Positions 41,284-50,008 are shown, counted from the first letter of the stretch. The stretch: 50,790 nt of DNA from an uncultured Collinsella sp. (GCA_902497025.1 CABVDJ010000014.1:1-50790), one strand, 5' to 3'. The notes: generated by a model from the sequence alone, not told the origin. Numbers and translations are program-made.

Positions 41284-41324
41284 AAAAAGCCCCCGGAACG
41301 CGGACGAATCACATTCCGGGGGCT
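41284..41324 (-). terminator. Terminator of the TetR-DUF5692 unit
   Basis: On the minus strand, a perfect 11-bp stem AGCCCCCGGAA/TTCCGGGGGCT with a U tract (TTTTTGC) after it, about 70 bases past the DUF5692 stop. Confidence 0.85.
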
Positions 41325-41394
41325 CTGCAATGCGTTGAGTTGCGCGGAGCCGGCTACGCGGCTTCGTACTCAAGCGATGTTTGCGCCAGGCGCG

Positions 41395-42402
41395 TTACTC
41401 GGCGTGCGCGTAATCAACCTTGGCGCGGCGAGCGGTAGCCTTCTCCCAATCGCTGGTGCCCTCAAAGACATCCTGCTTGTAGGGATTGCGGCCGAGCTTC
41501 TTGGCACGGTAGGCGATGTAGATGATTGCGGCGACGTTGGCGATCAGCGCGGCGACCGAGACCGCGGTAGCGGCGCCGGGGTCGAGCGTGGAGTGGGTCA
41601 CAAAGATGGACTCCTCCTGGAAGTACGGGAACACCTGGGCAAACATGCACCAAATGGCCAGCGTGAAGGCGCGGTTCTGGATCCAGCCGCCCTTGTTCCA
41701 GATAAAGGCGGCGACGGTGGGCGCCAGCAGCAGCGCAAAGCCGCAGAACCAGGAGTGGGTGGGCAGGCAGTTGTAGGTGTAGCAGAAGTTCCAGATATCG
41801 TAGGCGATGATGTAGACCCAGGTCATGTCGGGCCACAGCATATCGGTCTGATCCTCGGAGGCGTAGACGCTCCACCAACCGGTCATGCAGAAGATGTTGA
41901 TGATGCCGGCGATGCCGTTGAACACGTTGTTCCAGCCGGCCAGCTGCGTAGCACCTTCGGAGGTGACCCAGGTGGATTCGCCCAGGACAAAGAAGTGATA
42001 GGCGCTCTCAAAGTCGGACACGACGGCGATCATGATGTTGATGGCGACGATCACAAACGGCCATGCGCGGAACCAATGCGCCTTGCCGATCTTGCCCCAC
42101 TGGTACTTAATGGCAATGAAGCCCCAGCAACCGGCCAGCGCCGCGTATACCTTGGCGTAGTGGAACCAGCTGTTCTGGTACACATGGGTGGGGTTGGTGA
42201 GCGCCCACTCGGCACCCTGCGAAACGCCGATGGCGATGGCGACGCAGTAGATGGTCATGGCCAGCGGGGCCACGCCAAAGATGATTGCCGCGCCCAGCTT
42301 GGTGCGGCGGCCGACCTCGTTGAGCACGATCAGGCCAATAAAGACCATGGCCCAGCCAGCCCAGTGGATAAGGGTATCGCTACCCCAAACGTCGAACAGC
42401 AT
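41395..42402 (-). CDS. DUF5692 family multi-pass membrane protein
   Basis: A 335-residue integral membrane protein with about nine or ten hydrophobic segments, many Trp/Tyr residues and conserved-looking polar sites inside membrane regions (WNNVFNGIAGIINIFCMTGWW; DIWNFCYTYNCLPTHSWFCG). It matches what I know as DUF5692, a family found mainly in Coriobacteriia and relatives. Function is unknown; transporter or membrane electron-transfer partner are both possible. AGGAGA precedes the ATG. It is transcribed after the TetR gene (63-base gap), opposite a large Fe-S flavoprotein, and the three look like one inducible module. Confidence 0.75.
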   Translation of the reverse strand: MLFDVWGSDTLIHWAGWAMVFIGLIVLNEVGRRTKLGAAIIFGVAPLAMTIYCVAIAIGVSQGAEWALTNPTHVYQNSWFHYAKVYAALAGCWGFIAIKYQWGKIGKAHWFRAWPFVIVAINIMIAVVSDFESAYHFFVLGESTWVTSEGATQLAGWNNVFNGIAGIINIFCMTGWWSVYASEDQTDMLWPDMTWVYIIAYDIWNFCYTYNCLPTHSWFCGFALLLAPTVAAFIWNKGGWIQNRAFTLAIWCMFAQVFPYFQEESIFVTHSTLDPGAATAVSVAALIANVAAIIYIAYRAKKLGRNPYKQDVFEGTSDWEKATARRAKVDYAHAE

Positions 42403-42465
42403 GCTGCTCTCCTTTCACACGCCCGCGGCCCCTCTTCTGATCGCGGGCAGTTTGGCCAAATGTCG

Positions 42466-43128
42466 TCAGTTCTGGGGCTTGCGCTCCGGATACTTGGCGG
42501 TATAGCCCTCGATGTGGAGTGTCGAGGCGATGATTTCCTTGACCGTCTCGTCGGGTACATCGGGGTGTGTGCGGATATACATCAACAACCCCATGATGAG
42601 GGTGTAGAACGTCTCGTAGACATGGTCGATGCGTAGCTCATGATGGGCGACAAAATCCACCACGGTGGTGTCGCAGATATACTGTGCCACGCGTTGGACC
42701 ACGTTGTGCAAAAAGCCGCCGTAGAGCGCGCCGCTGCTTGAAGTGAGCGTACTCGGCAGCTCGTGGCCGCTGGCGACCAGACGCTTAAAGAGCGGGGCGA
42801 CGGTGTCGAGCGCGCCCTCGATATCACCGACGGTGCGGCCTGCGTTCCACTGCTCGAGCTCGGAGATAAAACCGTCGATCGCCTCGTCCATGACGGCGGT
42901 GACGGCGGCGTCCATATCGGCAAAGTAGTGGTAGAACAGCGAGCGCGTGCAGCCGGCTCGCTTGGTCACGGCCGATACCGATAGGTGGGACACGCCCAGC
43001 TCGGAGCTTACGGTGCGCACGGCATCGAGGATCTCGCGACGGCGTTCGTCGCCCGTCAGGCGCTTTGCCGCGCTATCGGATGCGGGGACAGCATCGACCA
43101 CAGAGGTACCTGCTGTGTTGTTGCCCAT
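42466..43128 (-). CDS. TetR/AcrR-family regulator
   Basis: A 220-residue repressor-type protein. A TetR helix-turn-helix occupies about residues 24-72 (DERRREILDAVRTVSSELGV; VSAVTKRAGCTRSLFYHYFADMDA), followed by an all-helical ligand-binding region. It is divergent from the 925-residue flavoprotein, with two TTGAC-N5-GTCAA palindromes in the shared region, and precedes the DUF5692 gene. It probably controls both directions; ligand unknown. Confidence 0.88.
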   Translation of the reverse strand: MGNNTAGTSVVDAVPASDSAAKRLTGDERRREILDAVRTVSSELGVSHLSVSAVTKRAGCTRSLFYHYFADMDAAVTAVMDEAIDGFISELEQWNAGRTVGDIEGALDTVAPLFKRLVASGHELPSTLTSSSGALYGGFLHNVVQRVAQYICDTTVVDFVAHHELRIDHVYETFYTLIMGLLMYIRTHPDVPDETVKEIIASTLHIEGYTAKYPERKPQN

Positions 43129-43186
43129 GTTTTGCCGCCTTTCATCCTCTTTTGCCTGACCGTTCGCCTAACAGTCTTGAATATTG

Positions 43187-43224
43187 TTGACGGTTCGTCA
43201 ATACTATTTTTGACACAATGTCAA
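43187..43224. promoter_or_regulatory. Twin TetR-type operators
   Basis: TTGACGGTTCGTCAA (43187-43201) and TTGACACAATGTCAA (43210-43224): identical five-base arms TTGAC/GTCAA with five-base spacers, centres 23 bases apart, in an AT-rich block between the divergent TetR and flavoprotein genes. TTGAC could also act as -35 elements. Confidence 0.75.
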
Positions 43225-43317
43225 CAATGGCGGGTGAACGGCATGGGGGCATGCCCGGCCTGCAAAAAAAGAGGGGCGCCGCGGTCCCGCCGGGCTGTGG
43301 CAAGAGAAGGGACAACC

Positions 43318-46095
43318 ATGATTCTCAACGGACCGGGGATTAGTTACACCGAGCCCGACATCGGTTCGGAGTTCGTGCCGCCGCTGCCGGAGCATCCGCG
43401 CGAGGCCATTGTCAAGCTGTGCGAGCATTGCACCAACCGACTGCTGCATCGCGACGAGCTGCTGGGCTACGAGTACTGGTCGTTTGCCGAGGCCGCAACC
43501 GACGAACAGGCCGAAGTGCTCTGCAAGATGAAGATGCGCCGTCCCTACACGCTGCCCGAGATGGTCAAGCTCACCGGCATGCCCGAAGCCGATATCGAGA
43601 AGATGCTCGACGACATGAGCTACACGGGCCTACTCGAGTACAACTGGGAAAACCCCGAGCGCGCCAAGCAGTGGGTGCTGCCCATGCTGGTACCGGGTTC
43701 CGCCGAGTTCCTCAACATGCGCGTGAGCCAGCTCGAGGAGCATCCGGTCTATGCCAAGTTCTTTGAGCAAGCGTCCAAGGGACCGCTGTCCAAGGCTACG
43801 CCGATGGTGCCGCCCGGTGGCGCCGGCATCGGCATGCACGTCATCCCGGTCGAGAAGGCTATCGACGCCACGAGCGCCTCGGTGCCTATTGAACATATCG
43901 AGCACTGGCTCGACAAATACGAGGGCAAGTATGCCGCCAGCACCTGCAGCTGCCGCGCGAGCCGTCGCGTGATGGGCGAGGGCTGCGCCGATGACCCCGC
44001 CGACTGGTGCATTGCCGTGGGCGATATGGCCGACTATGTGGTTGAGACCGACCGCGGTCATTACGTGACGCGCGACGAGGTCTACGACATCCTGCGCCAG
44101 GCCGAGGACAACGGCTTTGTGCACCAGATCACCAATATCGACGGCGAGAACAAGATCTTCGCCATCTGCAACTGCAACGTCAACGTGTGCTACGCCCTGC
44201 GCACCTCGCAGCTGTTCAACACGCCCAACCTGTCGCGCTCGGCCTATGTCGCCAAGGTCGAGAAGGACAAGTGCGTGGCCTGCGGTCGCTGCGTTGAGGT
44301 GTGTCCGGTCGGCGCCGCCAAACTGGGCCAGAAGCTCTGCAGCAAAAAGGCCGGCGGACAGGTGCCCGAGTATCCGCGCCAGGAGCTGCCCGACGCCACC
44401 AAGTGGGACCACACCAAGTGGTCGCCCAACTACCGCAACGACAACCGCATCGAGACGCATGAGTCCGGCACCGCTCCCTGCAAGACGGCCTGCCCCGCGC
44501 ACGTTGCCGTTCAGGGCTATTTGAAGCTTGCGGCTCAGGGACGTTATGACGAGGCTCTGGCGCTCATCAAGCGCGAGAACCCGCTGCCCGCTATCTGCGG
44601 CCGTGTGTGTAATCGCCGCTGCGAGGATGCCTGCACCCGCGGCCGTGTGGACGAGGCCGTGGCCATCGACGAGGTCAAGAAGTTTATCGCCCAGCGCGAT
44701 CTGGATGCCGCGACCCGCTATGTCCCGCCTGTGGTGACCCCGACGCGTGCCGGCGGCTTCGATCAGAAGATTGCCATCATCGGTGCCGGTCCGGCCGGCC
44801 TGTCCTGCGCCTTCTATCTGGCCGAGAAGGGCTACAAGCCCGTCGTGTTCGAGAAGAACGAGCGCCCGGGCGGCATGCTCACCTACGGCATTCCCAGCTT
44901 TAAGCTGCAGAAGGACGTCATCGAGGCCGAGGTCGAGGTCATTCGCCTGATGGGTGCCGAGTTCCGCTATGGCGTGGAAGTCGGTCGCGATGTGACGCTC
45001 GACGAGCTGCGCGAGCAGGGCTTTAAGGCCTTTTATGTTGCCATCGGCTGCCAGGGCGGCCGCCTTGCCGGCATTCCGGGCGAGGATGCCGAGGATGTGA
45101 CCGTGGCCGTCGACTTCCTTCGCGAGGTTAACAGTGGCAAGATCGATTCCCTGTCCGGCCGCACCATTGTGGTGGGCGGCGGCAACGTGGCCATCGACGC
45201 TGCCCGCAACGCCTGCCGTCTGGGCTCCGAGCACGTTGAGATGTTCTGCCTGGAGAGCGAGGCCCAGATGCCCGCCAGCGAGGAGGAGCGTCGCGAGGCC
45301 GTTGAGGACGGCGCTCACATCAGCTGCGGCTGGGGCCCCAAGGAGATTCACCTGGACGAGGCCGGTCGCGTGTGCGGCATCACCTTCAAGCGCTGCACGC
45401 GTGTCTTTGACGACGAGGGCCGTTTTGCGCCCGAGTACGACGAGAACGATCTGCGCCGTGTCGATGCCGACCGCGTGGTCATGTCGATTGGCCAGTCCAT
45501 TGTGTGGGGCGACCTGCTGGCTGGCTCCAAAGTGGAACTCGGCCGCGGCCAGGGCGCCCTTGCCGATCCCCAGACTTACCAGACCGCCGAACCCGACATC
45601 TTTGTGGGTGGTGACGTCTACACTGGCCCCAGCTTTGCCATCGACGCTATCGCCGCCGGTCACGAGGCCGCGGTGTCCATCCATCGCTTTGTGCAGCCGG
45701 GCTCCACGCTCACCATCGGCCGCAACCAGCGCCGCTACACCGCGCTCGACCGCGATGATGTCGTGATTGAGAGCTATGACAACGCGAGCCGCGAGGTTGC
45801 GCATGTGGACCGCGAACGCGAGAAGGCTGCGCCGTTTAGCGAGTACGTCGAGACCTTTACCGAGGAGCAGGTGCGCGCCGAGACCGCCCGCTGCCTGGGC
45901 TGCGGCGCCTCGATCGTCGACCCCAACAAGTGCATCGGCTGCGGCCTGTGCACCACCAAGTGCGCGTTCGACGCCATCCATCTGGATCGCGACCGTCCCG
46001 AGTGCTCCACGATGGTCAAATACGAACAAAAGCTCCCGAGCCTCGGCAAGTACGCTTTGAAGCGCGCCATCAAGATCAAATTTGGGAAGAAATAA
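43318..46095 (+). CDS. Multi-cluster Fe-S flavoprotein (GltD-like oxidoreductase fusion)
   Basis: A 925-residue fusion. Residues 1-320: a helical module followed by a cysteine-rich region of a ferredoxin-associated type (STCSCRASRRVMGEGC, then AICNCNVNVCYALR). About 320-345: a [4Fe-4S] motif CVACGRCVEVCPVG. About 385-470: the GltD N-terminal cluster domain (CKTACPAHVAVQGYLKLAAQ; CGRVCNRRCEDAC). Then FAD site IGAGPAGLSCAFYLA (about 485) and NAD(P) site VVGGGNVAIDAARNA (about 620), ending with a third Cys-rich group (CLGCGASIVDPNKCIGCGLC, then TTKC). It probably moves electrons between NAD(P)H, FAD and several clusters, possibly to the DUF5692 membrane protein. The ATG at 43318 has GAGAAGGGA; the open frame begins further upstream but crosses the TetR gene. 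Substrate unknown. Confidence 0.85.
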   Translation: MILNGPGISYTEPDIGSEFVPPLPEHPREAIVKLCEHCTNRLLHRDELLGYEYWSFAEAATDEQAEVLCKMKMRRPYTLPEMVKLTGMPEADIEKMLDDMSYTGLLEYNWENPERAKQWVLPMLVPGSAEFLNMRVSQLEEHPVYAKFFEQASKGPLSKATPMVPPGGAGIGMHVIPVEKAIDATSASVPIEHIEHWLDKYEGKYAASTCSCRASRRVMGEGCADDPADWCIAVGDMADYVVETDRGHYVTRDEVYDILRQAEDNGFVHQITNIDGENKIFAICNCNVNVCYALRTSQLFNTPNLSRSAYVAKVEKDKCVACGRCVEVCPVGAAKLGQKLCSKKAGGQVPEYPRQELPDATKWDHTKWSPNYRNDNRIETHESGTAPCKTACPAHVAVQGYLKLAAQGRYDEALALIKRENPLPAICGRVCNRRCEDACTRGRVDEAVAIDEVKKFIAQRDLDAATRYVPPVVTPTRAGGFDQKIAIIGAGPAGLSCAFYLAEKGYKPVVFEKNERPGGMLTYGIPSFKLQKDVIEAEVEVIRLMGAEFRYGVEVGRDVTLDELREQGFKAFYVAIGCQGGRLAGIPGEDAEDVTVAVDFLREVNSGKIDSLSGRTIVVGGGNVAIDAARNACRLGSEHVEMFCLESEAQMPASEEERREAVEDGAHISCGWGPKEIHLDEAGRVCGITFKRCTRVFDDEGRFAPEYDENDLRRVDADRVVMSIGQSIVWGDLLAGSKVELGRGQGALADPQTYQTAEPDIFVGGDVYTGPSFAIDAIAAGHEAAVSIHRFVQPGSTLTIGRNQRRYTALDRDDVVIESYDNASREVAHVDREREKAAPFSEYVETFTEEQVRAETARCLGCGASIVDPNKCIGCGLCTTKCAFDAIHLDRDRPECSTMVKYEQKLPSLGKYALKRAIKIKFGKK

Positions 46096-46105
46096 AAGAA
46101 CGTAA

Positions 46106-46278
46106 CGAGCAAGCGAACGGCGCAGAAGGCGGTTGGACAGCGAGCGAGCCCCAGATGTGGCGAGGTGCCTTGAAAGAGGAGGGCATAGGGCTTTTGCCCA
46201 TGACCGACGATTGAAAGGCAGATCGCCCGTCTGGGGTTCGCGCAGCGTCAAGCCGACCGCCGTTCGGTAGAACGGCGG
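46106..46278 (-). repeat. Composite structured module M, copy D (inverted, 5' of hypA)
   Basis: Read on the minus strand: CCGCCGTTC, loop TACC, GAACGGCGG (46278-46257), then GACGCTGCGCG, long-range CCCCAGA/TCTGGGG, an inner CATGGGCAAAAGCCCTATG hairpin, then GCTCGCTGTCC and a CTGCGCCGTTCGCTTGCTC tail. Conserved single-strand landmarks are the same as in copies A-C while stems differ. On the hypA transcript the opening hairpin sits directly before the ribosome site. Confidence 0.72.
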
Positions 46279-46290
46279 AAGGAACTAATA

Positions 46291-46719
46291 GTGCACGAGC
46301 TCGGAATCGTCTATCACATCATTCGCGATGTTGAGAACGTGGCGCGCGCCAATGGCGTGAGTCGCGTCTCGAGCGTGACGTTGCTGCTGGGCGAGGTCTC
46401 GGGCGTCGTTCCCGACTTGCTGCTCGACGCTTGGCGCTGGGCAGCAGATAAAAAGCCTATCGCGCAGGGCGCGGAGCTTATCGTGGAGCCCGTCGAGGCC
46501 GTGACACATTGCGAGGCGTGCGGCTGCGACTACGCGACGGTCGAGCACGGCAAGACCTGTCCCCATTGCGGTAGCGGCGAGACCTATTTGCTGCAGGGCC
46601 AAGAGGTCATGATCAAACAGATCGAGACCCCCGACGAGGACCCGGCAGACGTTGCTCCTGACGGCCTCTCCGACGCCCCCGATGCCGTTGACGCCGCCAA
46701 CCCTCTCCACATCACCTAG
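46291..46719 (+). CDS. hypA: Hydrogenase/urease nickel chaperone HypA
   Basis: A 142-residue nickel-insertion protein. MHEL at the start provides the conserved Ni2+-binding His2, and the zinc site is CEACGCDY...CPHCGS (two CxxC pairs). A roughly 30-residue acidic C-terminal extension (ETPDEDPADVAPDG...) is unusual; typical HypA ends near residue 115. Start is GTG, with GGAAGGAA ten bases upstream. It lies 28 kb from the other hyp genes; hypB, its GTPase partner, is not in the window. Confidence 0.92.
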   Translation: MHELGIVYHIIRDVENVARANGVSRVSSVTLLLGEVSGVVPDLLLDAWRWAADKKPIAQGAELIVEPVEAVTHCEACGCDYATVEHGKTCPHCGSGETYLLQGQEVMIKQIETPDEDPADVAPDGLSDAPDAVDAANPLHIT

Positions 46720-46729
46720 GATTCCCTAT

Positions 46730-46797
46730 AAGTTGCGGTGAAATAGTTCCTAGATTCAGCCTTCTGGCTCTTAAACAAGAACTATTCCACCGCAACT
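46730..46797. repeat. Palindromic repeat family R1, copy 4
   Basis: AAGTTGCGGTGAAATAGTTC pairs with GAACTATTCCACCGCAACT (one mismatch), eleven bases past the hypA stop. Confidence 0.85.
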
Positions 46798-47124
46798 ATT
46801 TTGAGTGGTTTCATAGACCATAAGTCACGAAAATAGTCAAGCCATGTCTGTTTAAACAAAATAGCGGCAGTACAAGCGCATTCGCGCTTGCCTAAAATCA
46901 ATATTAATGAACAGCCTGCTTGTATCTGTAAAATGCATGGCTTGATGAGCGACGCCTTGTCGTGTAATGAGTCAAAAAGCAGTAACGTAATCAACTTGTA
47001 ACAAACCTAGACGTTTAAACAAATAATCCAACCTTTTGCGGATTTAGCTATAATTCCACAAACCAAACAGCTATACTCCTTTCATGTCGTGTAGGAAATA
47101 CGTAGACAAAAAGGAGGTTATGTG
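46798..47124. promoter_or_regulatory. AT-rich control region of the mannose-type PTS operon
   Basis: Contains GTTTAAAC twice (46850-46857 and 47013-47020), each followed by AAA; a hairpin CAAGCGC/GCGCTTG (46874-46891); and TCAAGCCATG (46837-46846) inverted at 46936-46945. TATAAT at 47049-47054 is a likely -10, with the downstream GTTTAAAC 30 bases before it. I looked for a sigma-54 site (GGCAC-N5-TTGC), common before such operons, and saw none. Confidence 0.5.
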
Positions 47125-48114
47125 ATGGTAAGTATTGTTCTTGCTAGCCACGGGGACTTGGCAGCTGGAATCAAGCAGACGGGCTCGATGGTCTTTGGCG
47201 ATCAGCCGTCTGTTGCCGTGGTCTCGCTCGAGCCGAGCATGGGCCCCGACGACTTCCGTGCCAAGGTCGAGGAAGCAGTCGCTTCCTTCGAGGACCAGGA
47301 GCAGGTGCTCTTCCTCGTTGATCTGTGGGGCGGCACGCCGTTCAACCAGATCAGCGGGCTCATCGAGGGCCACGATTCCTGGGCTATCGTCACCGGTGTC
47401 AACCTGCCTATGCTCATCGAGGCATATTCGCAGCGCTTTGACGCAAAGAACACTGCACATGCGATCGCAAAACATCTCGTGACTGAGGCTAAGGCTGGCG
47501 TGCGCGTCAAGCCCGAGTCTCTGGAGCCCGAGGAGAAGAAGCCGGCTGCGGCCGCTGCTGCTCCTGCAGGCGCCATCCCTCCGGGAACGGTCATCGGCGA
47601 TGGGCACATCAAGATCGCCCACGTCCGTATCGACACCCGTCTGCTTCATGGCCAGGTGGCCACCACGTGGACCAAGCAGATCAACCCCAACCGCATCATC
47701 GTGGTTTCCGACGGCGTTGCTCACGACGAGCTCCGTAAGACCATGATCGAGCAGGCTGCCCCTCCGGGAGTCCATGCCAACGTCGTGCCCATCAAGAAGA
47801 TGGCCGAGGTCGTCAAGGACACGCGCTTTGGTGACACCAAGGCCATGCTGCTCTTCGAGAACCCGCAGGATCTGCTCAAGGCCATCGAGGCCGGCGTCGA
47901 CATCAAGGAAGTCAACATCGGTTCCATGGCTCACTCCAAGGGCAAGGTCGTCGTCACCAACGCCGTCGCTATGGGCGATGACGACGTCAAGACTCTCGAG
48001 GCCCTCAAGGCCAAGGGCGTCAAGTTCGAGGTCCGCAAGGTTCCTTCGGATTCCTCCGAGGATCTCGACGCCATGTTGAAGAAAGCTAAGGCCGAACTGG
48101 CCGCTCAAGCATAG
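47125..48114 (+). CDS. manX: PTS mannose-family EIIAB
   Basis: A 329-residue fused phosphocarrier. EIIA (residues 1-130) starts VSIVLASHGDLAAG with the phosphorylated His; then LWGGTPFNQ and an Ala/Pro linker (KKPAAAAAAPAGAIPPG); then EIIB (about 160-329) with HVRIDTRLLHGQVATTW, whose His accepts phosphate and passes it to sugar. AAGGAGG stands seven bases before the ATG at 47125; the adjoining GTG at 47122 is a poorer choice. First gene of manXYZ-DUF956. Confidence 0.95.
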   Translation: MVSIVLASHGDLAAGIKQTGSMVFGDQPSVAVVSLEPSMGPDDFRAKVEEAVASFEDQEQVLFLVDLWGGTPFNQISGLIEGHDSWAIVTGVNLPMLIEAYSQRFDAKNTAHAIAKHLVTEAKAGVRVKPESLEPEEKKPAAAAAAPAGAIPPGTVIGDGHIKIAHVRIDTRLLHGQVATTWTKQINPNRIIVVSDGVAHDELRKTMIEQAAPPGVHANVVPIKKMAEVVKDTRFGDTKAMLLFENPQDLLKAIEAGVDIKEVNIGSMAHSKGKVVVTNAVAMGDDDVKTLEALKAKGVKFEVRKVPSDSSEDLDAMLKKAKAELAAQA

Positions 48115-48132
48115 TAAAGGAGGGTCCGATAC

Positions 48133-48951
48133 ATGTCTGCAATCACTATTCTGCTTGTTGCGATTGTCGCGTTGCTTGCCGGTATGGAAGGCATTCTGGA
48201 TGAGTTCCAGTTCCATCAGCCGCTCGTGGCATGCACGCTTATCGGTCTCGTAACCGGTCACCTTCAGGAGGGCATCCTCCTGGGCGGTTCGCTCCAGATG
48301 ATGGCCCTTGGCTGGGCTAACGTCGGCGCCGCTGTCGCGCCTGACGCCGCTCTGGCCTCGGTCGCTTCTTCGATCATCATGGTGCTCGCCCTCAACGGTG
48401 GCGCCACCGATTCGGCCAAGGCCGTTACCGCCGCCATCGCCGTCGCCGTCCCGCTGTCGGTCGCTGGTCTGTTCCTGACCATGATCTGCCGTACCCTGGC
48501 CACCGCTATCGCTCACGCCATGGACGGTTGCGCCGAGAAGGGTGACTTCTCCGGCATCGAGCGCTGGCAGTACGCTGCCATCCTCATGCAGGGCCTTCGT
48601 ATCGCCATCCCGGCAGTACTTCTGTGCATCATCCCGGCCGAGGCCGTTACCAACGCGCTTAACGCTATGCCCGACTGGCTGTCCGGCGGCATGGCTGTCG
48701 GCGGCGGCATGGTCGCTTCCGTCGGTTACGCCATGGTCATCAACATGATGGCCACCAAGGAGACCTGGCCGTTCTTCATCCTCGGCTTTGTCCTTGCTGC
48801 CATCCCTCAGCTCACGCTGATCGCCCTTGGCCTCATCGGCATCTCCCTTGCCCTCATCTACCTTGGCCTTAAGGATCTGGCCAAGCAGGGTGGCGGCATG
48901 GGCGGCGGCTCCGGTGACCCGCTCGGCGACATTCTGAACGATTACGAGTAG
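48133..48951 (+). CDS. manY: PTS mannose-family EIIC
   Basis: A 272-residue membrane component that forms, with EIID, the sugar channel. Several hydrophobic helices are evident, with the family segment MEGILDEFQFHQPLVACTL near the start and GLVTGHLQEGILLGGSLQMM next. AGGAGGGTC precedes the ATG. It follows manX after 18 bases. Confidence 0.95.
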   Translation: MSAITILLVAIVALLAGMEGILDEFQFHQPLVACTLIGLVTGHLQEGILLGGSLQMMALGWANVGAAVAPDAALASVASSIIMVLALNGGATDSAKAVTAAIAVAVPLSVAGLFLTMICRTLATAIAHAMDGCAEKGDFSGIERWQYAAILMQGLRIAIPAVLLCIIPAEAVTNALNAMPDWLSGGMAVGGGMVASVGYAMVINMMATKETWPFFILGFVLAAIPQLTLIALGLIGISLALIYLGLKDLAKQGGGMGGGSGDPLGDILNDYE

Positions 48952-48967
48952 GAGGGGAGTGATACAT

Positions 48968-49888
48968 ATGGCAGAGAACAAGATTCAGCTCACCAAGGCT
49001 GACCGCAAGAAGGTTTGCTTCCGTCATCAGTTCCTTCAGGGCTCGTGGAACTACGAGCGTATGCAGAACGGCGGCTGGTGCTTCGCAATGATCCCTGCGA
49101 TCAAGAAGCTCTACACCAGCAAGGATGACCAGATTGCCGCTCTTAAGCGCCACCTGGAGTTCTATAACACCCACCCCTATGTTTCCGCCCCCGTCATTGG
49201 CGTCACCCTCGCTCTCGAGGAGGAGCGCGCCAACGGTGCTCCGATTGACGACGTCGCCATTCAGGGCGTCAAGGTCGGTATGATGGGCCCGCTCGCCGGC
49301 GTCGGCGACCCCGCCTTCTGGTTCACCCTTCGCCCGATTCTGGGCGCTCTGGGCGCTTCCCTGGCCCTGTCCGGCAGCATCGCCGGTCCGTTGCTGTTCT
49401 TCTTCGCGTGGAACATCATCCGTTACGCTTTCCTGTGGTACACGCAGGAGTTTGGCTACAAGGTCGGCTCCTCCATCGCCAAGGACCTCTCCGGTGGTCT
49501 GATGGGCAAGGTCACCGAGGGCGCTTCCATCCTGGGTATGTTCATCATCGGCGCCCTGGTCGAGCGCTGGGTGTCCATCTCCTTCACCCCGGTCGTCTCC
49601 AAGGTCACGCAGTCCGCTGGCGCCTTTATCGACTGGGCTAACCTGCCCTCCGGTGCTGAGGGCGTCAAGGAAGCGCTGACGATGTACAACTCCGTCGGTG
49701 CTACCGCCCTTGATCCGGTTAAGGTCACCACGCTTCAGGCTAACCTCGATCAGCTCATCCCCGGCCTTGCCGCCGTGTGCCTGACCCTGCTGGTCTGCAA
49801 GCTCCTCAAGAAGAAGGTCAGCCCGATCGTCATCATCCTGGCTCTCTTCGCCATCGGCATCATCGGTCGCGTCTGCGGCTTCATGTAA
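48968..49888 (+). CDS. manZ: PTS mannose-family EIID
   Basis: A 306-residue membrane component. Landmarks: FRHQFLQGSWNYERMQNGGW (about 20-39), FYNTHPYVSAPVIGVTLALE, GVKVGMMGPLAGVGDPAFW, and C-terminal hydrophobic helices. I place the start at ATG 48968, nine bases after GGAGGGGAG; GTG 48959 overlaps that site. The complex would take up and phosphorylate mannose, glucose, fructose, amino-sugars or similar; specificity is not readable. Confidence 0.95.
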   Translation: MAENKIQLTKADRKKVCFRHQFLQGSWNYERMQNGGWCFAMIPAIKKLYTSKDDQIAALKRHLEFYNTHPYVSAPVIGVTLALEEERANGAPIDDVAIQGVKVGMMGPLAGVGDPAFWFTLRPILGALGASLALSGSIAGPLLFFFAWNIIRYAFLWYTQEFGYKVGSSIAKDLSGGLMGKVTEGASILGMFIIGALVERWVSISFTPVVSKVTQSAGAFIDWANLPSGAEGVKEALTMYNSVGATALDPVKVTTLQANLDQLIPGLAAVCLTLLVCKLLKKKVSPIVIILALFAIGIIGRVCGFM

Positions 49889-49944
49889 GCACGTTTCGGC
49901 TTAAGACCGAGAATTGCTAGGCAAGGGCTTTTGAGCCATTGAAA

Positions 49945-49990
49945 CGGACCGCACCCGGTGGGTACACTGGATGCGGTCCGATTGTTTTAT
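49945..49990 (+). terminator. Terminator after manZ
   Basis: CGGACCGCA (49945-49953) and TGCGGTCCG (49972-49980) followed by ATTGTTTTATTT. It lies between manZ and the DUF956 gene, so the latter is probably expressed at a lower level or from read-through. Confidence 0.7.
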
Positions 49991-50008
49991 TTGGAGGGCG
50001 AGGTGCGC

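Noticed and set aside
43630..46251. An 873-codon open frame antisense to the flavoprotein
   Set aside because: No start signal or recognisable motif and it mirrors a gene with several cluster motifs.
46798..47124. Sigma-54/LevR promoter for the mannose PTS
   Set aside because: No GGCAC-N5-TTGC-like element found; a TATAAT is present instead.
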